A model generated the notes under the pieces. That model saw nothing but the letters and a program-made list of their open reading frames with translations, made no database searches and had not been told where the DNA came from. This document shows, piece after piece, positions 43,941-52,381 of a stretch of DNA of 64,000 nucleotides; within the stretch, counting starts at the first letter, position 1, and the number at the start of each line of letters is the position of its first letter. Position numbers and translations under genes: made by a program. The stretch comes from Hyphomicrobium sp. (GTDB lineage: Bacteria > Pseudomonadota > Alphaproteobacteria > Rhizobiales > Hyphomicrobiaceae), in assembly GCA_030148725.1 (NCBI GenBank), contig JASBSU010000045.1:46875-110874 (forward strand). The letters run 5' to 3'.

Positions 43941-45329
43941 TCAGCCGCGGAGAACCAGCCGCGCCACGTAGAACCCGTCGATTCCCGTCAATTCCGACGA
44001 CGGGTCCGCGGCCTGGAACGGCAGCGTCCTGACGTCGCCGGCATCCGTCAGCCATGCCGGCGCGACACCTGATTCGCCGGCGACGACAGGCCGTCGTTCG
44101 AACTGCGGATGCCGCTCCAGGAAACGTTCCACCTGCTGAACGCCCTCTTCCGGCTCCAGCGAGCACGTGCAGTAAATCAGGGTGCCGCCGGGCGCGACAA
44201 GCCCCGCCGCATGGTCGAGCAGCCGCGTCTGGACCTCCGATAGCGCCGCAACATCGTCAGCGCGTTTCAGTCTTAGGATATCGGGATGCCGGCGGATCGT
44301 GCCAGTGGCCGTGCAAGGCGCATCGAGCAGCACCGCATCAAAAGAGCGTCCCGGCGACCACGTCGCAGCGTCGGCCTCGACGAGGTTTGCCGTAAGGCCC
44401 AATCGATCGAGGTTCGATTTGAGGCGTTCTAGTCGCGTCGCCGACAGCTCGATTGCGGTTACGTCCGCCCCTGCGCTCGCAAGCTGGGCCGTCTTCCCGC
44501 CCGGTGCCGCACAAAGATCGAGAACCGTTTTTCCAGTGACATCACCGAGGAGCCGCGCCGGGAGTGCCGCGGCAGCATCTTGAACCCACCACGCTCCTTC
44601 CGTGAACCCTGGCAGGCCGTCGATACGCCCACCGGCGGCGAGTCGGATACTGCCCGTAACCAGCACCGCGCCACCAAGCTTTTCGGCCCACGAGGCTGTG
44701 TCGCGTTTCACACTGAGATCGAGCGCCGCCTCCGTCAGTGAGGCTTCGGCAATGCGCCGCGCCGTTTCTGCTCCGTAGGCAGCAGTCCAGCGGTCGAGCA
44801 GCCACTTGGGAATATTGAGCGCTACGCCATCCTGCGCCTCTATGGCTGCGCGCCCCTCGCGAGACACGCGACGCAAGAGGGCATTGACCAGCTTGTCGTA
44901 ACGCGCGGCTTGCCGATCCCTGCGCGCCTGCTCGACTGCCAGGCCCACGGCTGCATGCGGCGGTGTATCGAGAAACAGAAGCTGTGCAGCACCAGACAAA
45001 AGGACCTGCCAGAGCGCGCCCTTCTTCGGCAGGGGCTTTTCGAGGTAGCTGTTCAGCACCGCCTCGAGCTGCCCCAGCCGCCGCAGCACGGTTGCCGCGA
45101 TAAGACGTGCGAGCGCCCGGTCGCGGGGCTCCAGCGACGTCTTCTGAAAGGCCTTGGCGAGAGCGCCGTCGAGCGAGTGCCCCTGTTCCAGCACCGACGT
45201 CAGCAATCGAACGGCTGCCTCACGCGCTTCGAGTCCCGCAGGAAGCGGGGCCACTGCTGGAGCTTCACGCGGACGCGCGGGAACGCGCGGACGCTTGTGC
45301 ATCGCCGAAGCGCGTTCTTCTTTTGCCAC
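43941..45329 (-). CDS. rsmB: RsmB, 16S rRNA m5C967 methyltransferase
   Basis: A 462-residue SAM-dependent RNA methyltransferase. An N-terminal NusB-like RNA-binding domain (residues 35-165) precedes the catalytic domain with SAM motif LDLCAAPGGKTAQLA, catalytic motif DAPCTATGTIRRHPD and the second cysteine in IYCTCSLEPEEG. Start is GTG at 45329; an in-frame ATG at 45302 is possible. It lies 6 bases after htpX on the same strand, so the two genes are transcribed together. No family feature is missing. Confidence 0.95.
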   Translation of the reverse strand: MAKEERASAMHKRPRVPARPREAPAVAPLPAGLEAREAAVRLLTSVLEQGHSLDGALAKAFQKTSLEPRDRALARLIAATVLRRLGQLEAVLNSYLEKPLPKKGALWQVLLSGAAQLLFLDTPPHAAVGLAVEQARRDRQAARYDKLVNALLRRVSREGRAAIEAQDGVALNIPKWLLDRWTAAYGAETARRIAEASLTEAALDLSVKRDTASWAEKLGGAVLVTGSIRLAAGGRIDGLPGFTEGAWWVQDAAAALPARLLGDVTGKTVLDLCAAPGGKTAQLASAGADVTAIELSATRLERLKSNLDRLGLTANLVEADAATWSPGRSFDAVLLDAPCTATGTIRRHPDILRLKRADDVAALSEVQTRLLDHAAGLVAPGGTLIYCTCSLEPEEGVQQVERFLERHPQFERRPVVAGESGVAPAWLTDAGDVRTLPFQAADPSSELTGIDGFYVARLVLRG

Positions 45330-45335
45330 GTGCCA

Positions 45336-46292
45336 TCAACCCCAGGGACCGCCGGACGAACGGCGCGGATCGGAAGACCACGGTCCGCCCTGCGGGTCAA
45401 CACCACCCGCGTCTCCGCGCGGCATCGACGTCTGGCCCATCTGCCGCGCCAGCGCCTCGAGCGCCGCGATGCGGTTTTCGGTGTTCGGATGCGTCGAGAA
45501 GAGGTTGTCCATGCCGCGCCCGGAAAGCGGATTGATGATGAACAGCGACGCGGTGGCCGGCGCTGCCTCGGCTTCCTCATTGGGAATGCGCCGGGCGAAA
45601 TTCTGAATTTTCGCCAGCGCCGACGCCAGCGCGAGCGGCATCCCCGAAATTTCCGCACCGTTGTGGTCGGCAACATACTCGCGCGAACGGCTGATCGCCA
45701 TCTGCACCAGCATCGCCGCCAGCGGTGCGACGAAGATTGCAACGAGTGAACCTACGATACCGGGCCCCGAGTTGCCATCGCGATGGCCGCCGCCGAACAT
45801 CATGCCGAACTGCATGTATTGCGCCAGCATCGACACCGCACCACCGATAGCGGCCGCGATCGTCATCGTCAGCGTGTCATGGTTCTTGATATGTGCGAGT
45901 TCGTGCGCCATCACGCCCGCGATCTCGTCGCGGTTGAGCGCCTGCAAAAGGCCGGTCGATGCGCAAACCGCCGCGTTGGCCGGATTGCGTCCCGTCGCGA
46001 ACGCATTCGGCTGCGGACTGTCCATGATGTAGACCTTCGGCATCGGCAGCCCGGCCCGGCGTGCCAGATCCCGAACGATCCCGTAGTACTCCGGCGCTGA
46101 ACGCTCATCGACCTCGTGCGCGCCATACATGCGCAGCACCATCTTGTCGGAGTTCCAGTAGCTGAAAAAGTTCATGCCGAGTGCCAGCACGAAGGCGATC
46201 ACCATGCCCGTCTGGCCGCCGACCAAAGCACCGAGCGCCACGAAAATCGCGGTCAGCGCGGCCAGTAGCATGGCAGTCTTGACGTAGTTCAT
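45336..46292 (-). CDS. htpX: HtpX membrane zinc metalloprotease
   Basis: A 318-residue M48-family protease for quality control of inner-membrane proteins. Two N-terminal helices (residues 5-48), the zinc motif HELAH (130-134) in [13 protein letters not shown], two further helices (145-160 and 175-200), and the third zinc ligand in [15 protein letters not shown] are present. The C-terminal extension is Gly/Pro-rich ([16 protein letters not shown]), as in many alphaproteobacterial forms. The upstream region has a perfect inverted repeat at 46347-46366 but no clear heat-shock sigma site. Confidence 0.95.
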   Translation of the reverse strand: MNYVKTAMLLAALTAIFVALGALVGGQTGMVIAFVLALGMNFFSYWNSDKMVLRMYGAHEVDERSAPEYYGIVRDLARRAGLPMPKVYIMDSPQPNAFATGRNPANAAVCASTGLLQALNRDEIAGVMAHELAHIKNHDTLTMTIAAAIGGAVSMLAQYMQFGMMFGGGHRDGNSGPGIVGSLVAIFVAPLAAMLVQMAISRSREYVADHNGAEISGMPLALASALAKIQNFARRIPNEEAEAAPATASLFIINPLSGRGMDNLFSTHPNTENRIAALEALARQMGQTSMPRGDAGGVDPQGGPWSSDPRRSSGGPWG

Positions 46293-46346
46293 CGTTGTCG
46301 CAGCTCCACTTCTTCAGAAATCTCGAGATGCTATATGGATAACAAG

Positions 46347-46366
46347 CGGGACTTTCACCAGTCCCG
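46347..46366. promoter_or_regulatory. Inverted repeat CGGGACT-TTCACC-AGTCCCG upstream of htpX
   Basis: A 7-bp perfect inverted repeat with a 6-base spacer, 55 bases upstream of the htpX start codon and 64 bases from the divergent DUF1674 gene. It could be an operator for either; no regulator is identified. Confidence 0.35.
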
Positions 46367-46429
46367 TCCCCCGCGGCTGGGCCAGTGCCGGCCCCGGTTC
46401 CAATGTCGAACAGGATCCCACAGTGAAGC

Positions 46430-46618
46430 ATGAGTGCTAACGAAACGAAGCGCCCCCTATCCCCCGCCGCCGAGCGGGCCCTGGCCGAGGCCGAGGAACG
46501 TCGCCGTGCCCGAAAGGCCGCCGATAAGGCGCCTGACCCCGAGGTCGGCGGCCGTGATGGCCCAGACCCAGCCCGCTACGGAGATTGGGAGAAGGGCGGC
46601 ATAGCCTCCGACTTCTGA
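46430..46618 (+). CDS. DUF1674 protein, SDHAF4-like succinate dehydrogenase assembly factor
   Basis: A 62-residue protein whose end GRDGPDPARYGDWEKGGIASDF is the signature of DUF1674 and mitochondrial SDHAF4 (the GP-x-P-x-RYGDWE core). SDHAF4 binds flavinated SdhA and protects it before complex II is assembled; a similar role is inferred in alphaproteobacteria. The N-terminal half is charged and probably disordered (ERALAEAEERRRARKAADK). It is divergent from htpX. The sdh genes are not in this window. Confidence 0.88.
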   Translation: MSANETKRPLSPAAERALAEAEERRRARKAADKAPDPEVGGRDGPDPARYGDWEKGGIASDF

Positions 46619-46699
46619 TCCGACCCGGCTTTCTCGCGCCGGAGTGGGCCCGGCACCCTGTTTGCAACCTCTCTCCCCAGTGTCCCAAGGAGAGACAGG

Positions 46700-48010
46700 A
46701 TGCAACGGTCGTTAATCTCGTTCACCCAGAGCTTCCGGCGCGATGAGGGCGGTAACGTCGCCATCATCTTCGGCCTGGTCTCGACCGTTCTCCTGCTCGC
46801 CGTCGGCATCGCGATCGACCTCGCCCGCACGACCAACATGCACGCCCGCATCGCCGCTGCGGCCGACGCCGCTACGCTTGCCGCCGGACGCGCCATGCTG
46901 GATGGCAAGCTCAGCGACGGCGAGGTCATCGAGCTGGCCAAGAGCTACGTTCATGGGAACGCCCGCAACAGCGGACGCAGCATGTTCGGGACGTACGGCG
47001 ACCCGGTGGTCGCCATCGATCGCGAGACCGGCTCGGTGAACATCGATGTCGGCGTCACAGTGCCCACCACCGCCGCGCGCATTTCAGGCGTCAACGAACT
47101 CAACGCGCCCGTCTCCGTGGCAGCCGTCTTCGGCCAGAGCGATGTCGAGGTCGCCGTCGCCCTCGACGTCACCGGCTCGATGACCGAGTACGGCCCGGAC
47201 TGGAAGCGCAAGATCGACGCGCTGAAGTCATCCTTCGAGACCTTTGTCACCAAGATGCTGCCCGAGCACAAACCGGACGAGCGCAAGGTGCGCATTGCCG
47301 TGGCGCCCTACTCCTCGGGCGTCAATCTCGGCAACTTCGCGAAGCGGGCATCCAACAATCGCAGCCGCGACAAATGCGTGATCGAGCGGACCGGAAGCAC
47401 CGCAGCCACCGACACCGCCGTTGGCGCGGGCGCCTATTTCAAGGTGCATGAGGATCAGCCCAACGATATCGACAACACCGAGGGCCGCCAGAGCTACACC
47501 TGCCCGAACGCCGAGATCATCCCTCTGACCGATAACCGCGAGACACTCATTCAGGCGGTGAACGGATATCGTGCCAGCGGATCGACCAGTGGCCACATGG
47601 GCATCCAATGGGCCTGGAACCTTATCTCGCCGAAATGGTCCGGCTTCTGGGGCGGCAACAGCCAGCCCGACCCATACGAGCGCACTAAGAAACTCAGCGG
47701 CAATGGGAGCCGCCCGGAATTGGTGAAAGCCATCATCGTGATGAGCGACGGCATCTTCAACACGTCCTTCCACAATGGAGATTCAGCGTCGCAGGCCGCC
47801 AAGCTCTGCAACGCCATCAAGGACAAGGCGGACAAAGAGATCATCGTATTCTCCATCGCCTTCGGAGATCCGCCGTCCAAGGCAAAGCAGACGCTGCAGC
47901 AATGCGCCTCGCAAAGCGACTACTACGCCGAGGCAAGCGGCGGGCGGGAACTGAGCGCCGCCTTCGAGAAATTCGCCGGCATCTTGAACAAGCTGCGCCT
48001 CGCACAATAA
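46700..48010 (+). CDS. TadG-like pilus-associated protein with von Willebrand A domain
   Basis: A 436-residue protein with a TadE/G-like N-terminus (RRDEGGNVAIIFGLVSTVLLLAVGIAIDLART, one membrane helix at residues 20-42) and then a vWA domain (150-430) starting VEVAVALDVTGSMTEYG. The MIDAS-type motif is DVTGS instead of DxSxS, but the Thr can still coordinate. It has a cysteine pair (RDKCVIERTG and SYTCPNAEII). It is expected to be exported and attached to the envelope, supporting Flp/Tad pilus assembly or adhesion. No other tad gene is near. An AGGAGAGACAGG ribosome site precedes the ATG. Confidence 0.88.
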   Translation: MQRSLISFTQSFRRDEGGNVAIIFGLVSTVLLLAVGIAIDLARTTNMHARIAAAADAATLAAGRAMLDGKLSDGEVIELAKSYVHGNARNSGRSMFGTYGDPVVAIDRETGSVNIDVGVTVPTTAARISGVNELNAPVSVAAVFGQSDVEVAVALDVTGSMTEYGPDWKRKIDALKSSFETFVTKMLPEHKPDERKVRIAVAPYSSGVNLGNFAKRASNNRSRDKCVIERTGSTAATDTAVGAGAYFKVHEDQPNDIDNTEGRQSYTCPNAEIIPLTDNRETLIQAVNGYRASGSTSGHMGIQWAWNLISPKWSGFWGGNSQPDPYERTKKLSGNGSRPELVKAIIVMSDGIFNTSFHNGDSASQAAKLCNAIKDKADKEIIVFSIAFGDPPSKAKQTLQQCASQSDYYAEASGGRELSAAFEKFAGILNKLRLAQ

Positions 48011-48122
48011 GCCGGTGACAGCGCCGCCACGCCGGCAGCGATTCCGGATGTTGAGCGCGCGCGATCCTTGGCGCCCGCCGCCCCAGGCTGTACTGAGGTG
48101 AGACAGCCTTTGGGAATGTCTC

Positions 48123-48833
48123 ATGCGCCGCCGCGGCCGGAATTTTCTGCGTATCCTCCTCATACTGCTACTCGCAATCGGCACCCTGGCCATCTTCTGG
48201 TTCGGGCTCGTTCCGCAGCGCTATTCGCCGTTGGCTCCCATTTCGCTGGATGATCCGCCGCACTGGTTCGTCGACTTGCGCCTTGCAGCCCTGCGCAACG
48301 ATCCCCAGCAATGCCGCTCGGCGCTGAAGACGCCCCACATCGCGGCAACGCCGATTTCTGACAAGGTTCAGCCCAACGGCTGCGGGTGGACCAACGCCGT
48401 GCGGATATCACAAGTGGCGGGCGCCGACATCGGACTTGAACAGCTCACCTGCGAGGCCGCGACGGCTCTGGCGCTGTGGATGGAGTACGGCGTGCAACCG
48501 CTTGCGCAGCAGATGTTCGGCAGCCGCGTCGCCTGGATGCAGGACATGGGCACCTACTCGTGCCGCAACATCATCGGCAACGACCGTTGGTTGAAAACGC
48601 GCAGCCAGCATTCACTCGCCAACGCCATCGACATTGGCGCCTTCCGCCTCGAGAACGGCAAGCAGATGAGCATCTCGGCGGATTACAGGCGCGACACGCC
48701 CGAGGGCCAATTCCTGCGCGAGGCGCACCGTCGCGCCTGCTACTACTTCCGCGTCGCGCTCGGCCCCGAGTTCAACAAGGCCCACCACGATCACTTCCAC
48801 TTCGACCGCGGCCCGCTGCTGCGCTGCAAGTAG
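48123..48833 (+). CDS. Extensin-like (DUF882-type fold) peptidoglycan-associated protein
   Basis: A 236-residue exported protein with an N-terminal membrane helix (FLRILLILLLAIGTLAIFWF). The domain has four cysteines and the pattern SQHSLANAIDIGAF followed by HHDHFHFDRG at the end, which is the metal-binding layout of the extensin-like C-terminal family and resembles M15 D-Ala-D-Ala peptidases. A periplasmic cell-wall hydrolase role is plausible but unproven. It lies 112 bases after the TadG-like gene in the same direction. Length is normal for the family. Confidence 0.85.
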   Translation: MRRRGRNFLRILLILLLAIGTLAIFWFGLVPQRYSPLAPISLDDPPHWFVDLRLAALRNDPQQCRSALKTPHIAATPISDKVQPNGCGWTNAVRISQVAGADIGLEQLTCEAATALALWMEYGVQPLAQQMFGSRVAWMQDMGTYSCRNIIGNDRWLKTRSQHSLANAIDIGAFRLENGKQMSISADYRRDTPEGQFLREAHRRACYYFRVALGPEFNKAHHDHFHFDRGPLLRCK

Positions 48834-48836
48834 GCG

Positions 48837-49715
48837 CTAGGATACTGATCGAACGCCGCGCTTTGCGAACTGCTCGATGGTCGTCGTCGGCGTGCCGAGT
48901 TCCGCCCATGTCTCTTGCGCCTTGAACACTTCCGGATAGCGCAGCACCGTTTCCATGATGCGAGCATCGAAATGGAGTGTCCGCGAGAACAAGCCGCCCA
49001 CCCGCACCATCCATAATGGGATGCGAACCAACCTCCGCGGCGGCAGCGGCGCGCGACAATAGCGCATAGCGGCCTCGTCGTAGGTGAGCGCTTCCGGGCC
49101 TTGAACGATGTACTCGCGGTTGGCGGAAGAAGGCAGCGCGAACGAGCGCGCCACCTGCGCTCCAAAATCGCTGCCGGCAATCCAGTAGTTGCGATACTGC
49201 GAGCGCCCCAGCATCAGGAAATACCGTCCCGCCGTATGTCGCTGCGCCAGCGTCTCCATGAAGTTCGTAGGATAGAAGATCGTGTATGGAATGCCCGACG
49301 CTTTGACGCGCCCCAGCGCTTGTCGCCACAGCCCGAGCACCCACCAGCGGCTGCGCGGCGTGTCATGCACCAGCGCGGAGAGATAGGCGATCCGCGCGAC
49401 ATTCGCGTCCTTTGCCGCGGCGATAATGTGCTGGAGCCCTTGCTCTTCCGTGTGGAAGTCGCACCTGCGCGCGTTCGGCCCCACCGACAGATTGAGATAG
49501 AGCCCATCCTGTCCGGCAAGCCCCTGCCGCAAGCTCTCCTCGTCGCTGACATCGGCCTGAGCAACGGTGATAGCCGCGGGCAGCGCCCGCCGTGCACGCT
49601 CTGGATCCCGCACCAGCGCCGTTACTTCGAACCCGGCCTCGACGAGCGCAAGCGCGATCGGAATACCGAGCATCCCCGTTGCGCCGATCATCGCAATCTT
49701 TCGGATCGGCCTCAT
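48837..49715 (-). CDS. NmrA/NDUFA9-like NAD(P)-binding SDR protein
   Basis: A 292-residue Rossmann protein starting MRPIRKIAMIGATGMLGIPI, with the atypical SDR loop GATGMLG, DVSDEESL and the region YLSALVHDTPRS. The Tyr-Lys active site of classical SDRs is not evident, so it may bind NAD(P)H as a sensor or assembly factor, like complex I subunit NDUFA9, or reduce an unknown substrate. The start at 49715 overlaps the FAD oxidoreductase stop as ATGA. The 269 open in-frame codons upstream are a shadow of that gene and are excluded. Confidence 0.85.
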   Translation of the reverse strand: MRPIRKIAMIGATGMLGIPIALALVEAGFEVTALVRDPERARRALPAAITVAQADVSDEESLRQGLAGQDGLYLNLSVGPNARRCDFHTEEQGLQHIIAAAKDANVARIAYLSALVHDTPRSRWWVLGLWRQALGRVKASGIPYTIFYPTNFMETLAQRHTAGRYFLMLGRSQYRNYWIAGSDFGAQVARSFALPSSANREYIVQGPEALTYDEAAMRYCRAPLPPRRLVRIPLWMVRVGGLFSRTLHFDARIMETVLRYPEVFKAQETWAELGTPTTTIEQFAKRGVRSVS

Positions 49716-51079
49716 GACGTCGTTCCGCCACGATCGCACCACCAGTCGTCGAGCGCCATCGCGGCTGTGACGGCCTTCGCACCGATCGAACGGATTGGCT
49801 CCGGCGGCAGCGGCATGGCTCGCCGATTGACGAACCACAGCTCCGTCAATTCGCTCGTACGTCCGAGCACGAGGTCGCGCAGGATGCGTCCGTTCATGTG
49901 CGTCATCGCCACGCCATGCCCGGTGCAGCCGACGGAATAGACCGCAGCGCCGTCGTGCATTGTCCCGATCTGCGGCGTCGAATCCGCCGTCACTGAGAAC
50001 GCACCACCCCAGCGATGTGCGATCTTGACGCCGCGCAGCCCGGGAAACGTCGTGCCGACGAAATCTTCCAAATGCTCCCACGCCGCCGGATGTGCGTCGT
50101 GTGTCATGCGCCCGCCGAACGGTACGAAACCGGGCCCACCACCCATCAACAGTCGGTTGTCCGGCGTCAGTCGATAGAAGTGCATGAAATTGCGGCCGTC
50201 CTCGATACCCTCGCGCCCCGCCCACCCAATCGACGCGATCTGCTGCACACTCAGCGGCTCGGTGACGACGATGAACACATACGCCGGCAGCTGTTTCGAG
50301 CGCATACCGGGAATAAGGTGGGTGTAGCCATTGCTGGCGAACACGACCTTCTCGGCCGTCAGTGTCGCGCCGTTGCTGGTCAGCCGGAACTTTCCACCGA
50401 CGCGCTCCACCCGGGCAACGCGCGAGTGCTCGTAAATGCGCGCCCCGGCATCCGCTGCAAGTCTCCCCAGCGCATCGACCCACTTGCGCGGATTGATGAG
50501 GCCGCAGCCCGGTTCGAGACACGCGCCGACATACGTCGGCGAGCGCACGCGCCCATTGAGCTCGTCGCTCTCGAGCCAGCGATGTCCGTGAATGCCGAGC
50601 GCTTCCAGCGTTTCGATCTCATCGCGGATGCGCGCCGCATAGCGTGGCGTCGTCGCGACCTTCAGGAAGCCACCGCGCTCGAAATCGCAATCGAGCTTGT
50701 GCTCGCCGATCATCTCTTCCAGAGCCGCAATCGAGCGCTCCATGTAGGCATGCGCCGCGCGCACGCGCTCTGCACCATGCAGCGCCTTCATCAGCCCGAG
50801 CGACGCACCGAACAGCGTCATCACAAAACCGGCGTTGCGTCCGCTGGCGCCGAAGCCAACCGTCTCCCCTTCGAGCACCGCAACGTCGAGTGACGGCTCT
50901 GCCGCTTTCAGATGATACGCCGTCGACAGCCCCGTATACCCGGCACCGATGACGGCAACGTCAACCGCAGCATCGCTGTCGAATGGCTGCGCGGCCGGAC
51001 GCGGCCTTTTGCTGCCGTCCCAATAATTGTCAGCGCGGATCGGCATTTCGGCACGCATGCGTTGGCTCACCAATGACAT
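49712..51079 (-). CDS. FAD-dependent amine/amino-acid oxidoreductase (DAO, PuuB/OrdL-like)
   Basis: A roughly 455-residue DAO-fold flavoprotein. The FAD loop is VAVIGAGYTGLSTAYHL, followed by LEGETVGFGASGRNAGFV, which is highly characteristic of the gamma-glutamylputrescine oxidase/OrdL group. Later features are VFASNGYTH and RWGGAFSVTADSTPQIG, and the C-terminal FAD-binding part is GCTGHGVAMTHMNGRIL. A secondary amine or amino acid is the probable substrate, not determined here. Several starts are possible (51079, 51058, 51046); 51079 is chosen as the first ATG after the upstream gene. Coupled to the SDR gene by ATGA. Confidence 0.88.
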   Translation of the reverse strand: MSLVSQRMRAEMPIRADNYWDGSKRPRPAAQPFDSDAAVDVAVIGAGYTGLSTAYHLKAAEPSLDVAVLEGETVGFGASGRNAGFVMTLFGASLGLMKALHGAERVRAAHAYMERSIAALEEMIGEHKLDCDFERGGFLKVATTPRYAARIRDEIETLEALGIHGHRWLESDELNGRVRSPTYVGACLEPGCGLINPRKWVDALGRLAADAGARIYEHSRVARVERVGGKFRLTSNGATLTAEKVVFASNGYTHLIPGMRSKQLPAYVFIVVTEPLSVQQIASIGWAGREGIEDGRNFMHFYRLTPDNRLLMGGGPGFVPFGGRMTHDAHPAAWEHLEDFVGTTFPGLRGVKIAHRWGGAFSVTADSTPQIGTMHDGAAVYSVGCTGHGVAMTHMNGRILRDLVLGRTSELTELWFVNRRAMPLPPEPIRSIGAKAVTAAMALDDWWCDRGGTTS

Positions 51080-51133
51080 GGGTTCGGCACAGGCACGGGC
51101 TGAGCCTAGCACAGCAAAGCCCTCATCAGTCCT

Positions 51134-51991
51134 TTACGCGGCAGCGGCCATGGCCGGCGTTGCGATGCTGCGCACGTCCTCCACGATACGGGCAACGAAT
51201 GCGCGGGTGCTCTCGACGACCACATGGCGCTGCTTGTCCAGCGTAACCATGTGATAGCTGTCGTTCAGCACCACCAGGTCGACCTTCCCAGCCAGTTCAC
51301 CCTGCAGGTACTCGGCGTTGTTGAGGGCCGCGTAGTCGTCCTCCTGCGAATGAACGATCAGCGTCGGCTGCTTGACGCGGTGAAGAAGCTTCATGGCGGC
51401 ATCGACCATGCGGCGGTGCTCCAGCACCATCGTTGCCGGGACACCAGCGCGGCCATACTCGGAGTTCTCACCCGACAGGGCCTGCTGCACGAACTGGCGA
51501 ACGCGCGGGCACTTGATGCCGAGCGAGGCTGCGTCCGGGAACGTCATGAAGCCGGCGAACCAGCGCGAGCGGACCAGCTTGAACAGGCGGGCCGTCCACG
51601 GCATCGCCCAGCCGTTCATCCAGAGCGTCGGAGAGAAGAGCGACACGCCCTGCACCTTGCCCGGGTTGCGAGCGGCGAGGTGGAGGCCGAGGATGGCGCC
51701 CATGCACAGGCCGCCGACGATCACCGTGTCGCACTCGCGGCGGATATCGAAGAGTGCCTCACGTGCCGACATGTACCAGTCCTGCCAGCCGCCTGAGTTT
51801 TCATCGCCGTGGCCGGCGAGCTGCGGAACGTGCACCGTGTAGCCGGCGCGGGCCAGGCCCATCGCGACGAAGCGCATCTCGGCGGGGGTGCCGCACAGCC
51901 CATGGAGCAGCAGGACGCCGACCTTGCCGCCTTCGAAACGCAAGCCCTTGGAGGCCGTGTTCTTGGAGGTCGTCTGAGAGGTGGCGGTCAT
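51134..51991 (-). CDS. Alpha/beta hydrolase with a cysteine nucleophile elbow
   Basis: A 285-residue cytosolic alpha/beta hydrolase, carboxylesterase/monoacylglycerol-lipase-like. The oxyanion region is VLLLHGLCGTPAEMRF, the nucleophile elbow is GLCMGA, and Asp (HSQEDDYA) and His (NDSYHMVTLD) complete a triad. The usual serine is replaced by cysteine; the codon is TGC on both readings I made. An AAGGAG site precedes the ATG at 51991. Dienelactone hydrolases and PhaZ use a Cys nucleophile, so thioester or lactone substrates are possible. The gene ends in an Ala-rich tail. Confidence 0.85.
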   Translation of the reverse strand: MTATSQTTSKNTASKGLRFEGGKVGVLLLHGLCGTPAEMRFVAMGLARAGYTVHVPQLAGHGDENSGGWQDWYMSAREALFDIRRECDTVIVGGLCMGAILGLHLAARNPGKVQGVSLFSPTLWMNGWAMPWTARLFKLVRSRWFAGFMTFPDAASLGIKCPRVRQFVQQALSGENSEYGRAGVPATMVLEHRRMVDAAMKLLHRVKQPTLIVHSQEDDYAALNNAEYLQGELAGKVDLVVLNDSYHMVTLDKQRHVVVESTRAFVARIVEDVRSIATPAMAAAA

Positions 51992-52086
51992 GGCACTGTC
52001 TCCTTGTTCGATGAAGACAGGCTATGGGCTGGGCGGGATGGCCGCTGTTCCGGGCGGAACTCCTGCAAGAAAGGGTCGAAAAAACG

Positions 52087-52112
52087 AAAGGCGCCCGGTA
52101 AGGAGCGCCTTT
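52087..52112 (-). terminator. Rho-independent terminator after the RHH gene
   Basis: AAAGGCGC-N10-GCGCCTTT, an 8-bp perfect stem. On the minus strand it is followed by the T-rich run TCGTTTTTTCG, so it terminates the 53-residue RHH gene, whose stop lies 26 bases upstream. Confidence 0.75.
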
Positions 52113-52138
52113 TGATGGTTTCGGCGGGAGACCGGCCT

Positions 52139-52300
52139 TTAGCCAGCGACCTGGACCGGCCGGGCGACCTTGGCGTGCGCCTCCCAGATGAGGCGGCGGA
52201 TGACCTCGACGCGCGAGGGCACATTGGGATGCGCCCGGCGCAAATTGTCGAGCTGTTTCAGAGTGTCGACATCCATGCCGACGCTAACGACGTGTTCCAT
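52139..52300 (-). CDS. 53-residue ribbon-helix-helix (CopG/Arc-like) protein
   Basis: A short gene with an AAAGGAG ribosome site 7-10 bases before the ATG and a terminator just downstream. The protein begins MEHVVSVGMDVDTLKQLD and continues NLRRAHPNVPSRVEVIRRLI, which is the ribbon-helix-helix pattern: one beta strand, helix A, a turn with the conserved S-R-x-E-x-I-R core, and helix B. It probably binds DNA as a dimer. No toxin gene is adjacent, so it is either a stand-alone regulator or an orphan antitoxin-like protein. Its targets may include the flanking hydrolase or acs gene; this is inference. Confidence 0.85.
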   Translation of the reverse strand: MEHVVSVGMDVDTLKQLDNLRRAHPNVPSRVEVIRRLIWEAHAKVARPVQVAG

Positions 52301-52381
52301 GAGCGGCTGCTCCTTTGAGGCTGCATAAACGCAGCCGGGCTTAGAGCAGCCGCCCGTATGTTCGCTGTTCCGGGTGAAACC

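Noticed and set aside
46293..46430. Sigma-32 (RpoH) promoter upstream of htpX
   Set aside because: A CCATATA-like -10 can be found, but no CTTG-type -35 lies at the right distance.
49716..50522. A 269-residue N-terminal extension of the NmrA-like protein
   Set aside because: It is out-of-frame translation of the FAD oxidoreductase gene; the GATGMLG loop near the ATG at 49715 and the ATGA overlap define the true start.
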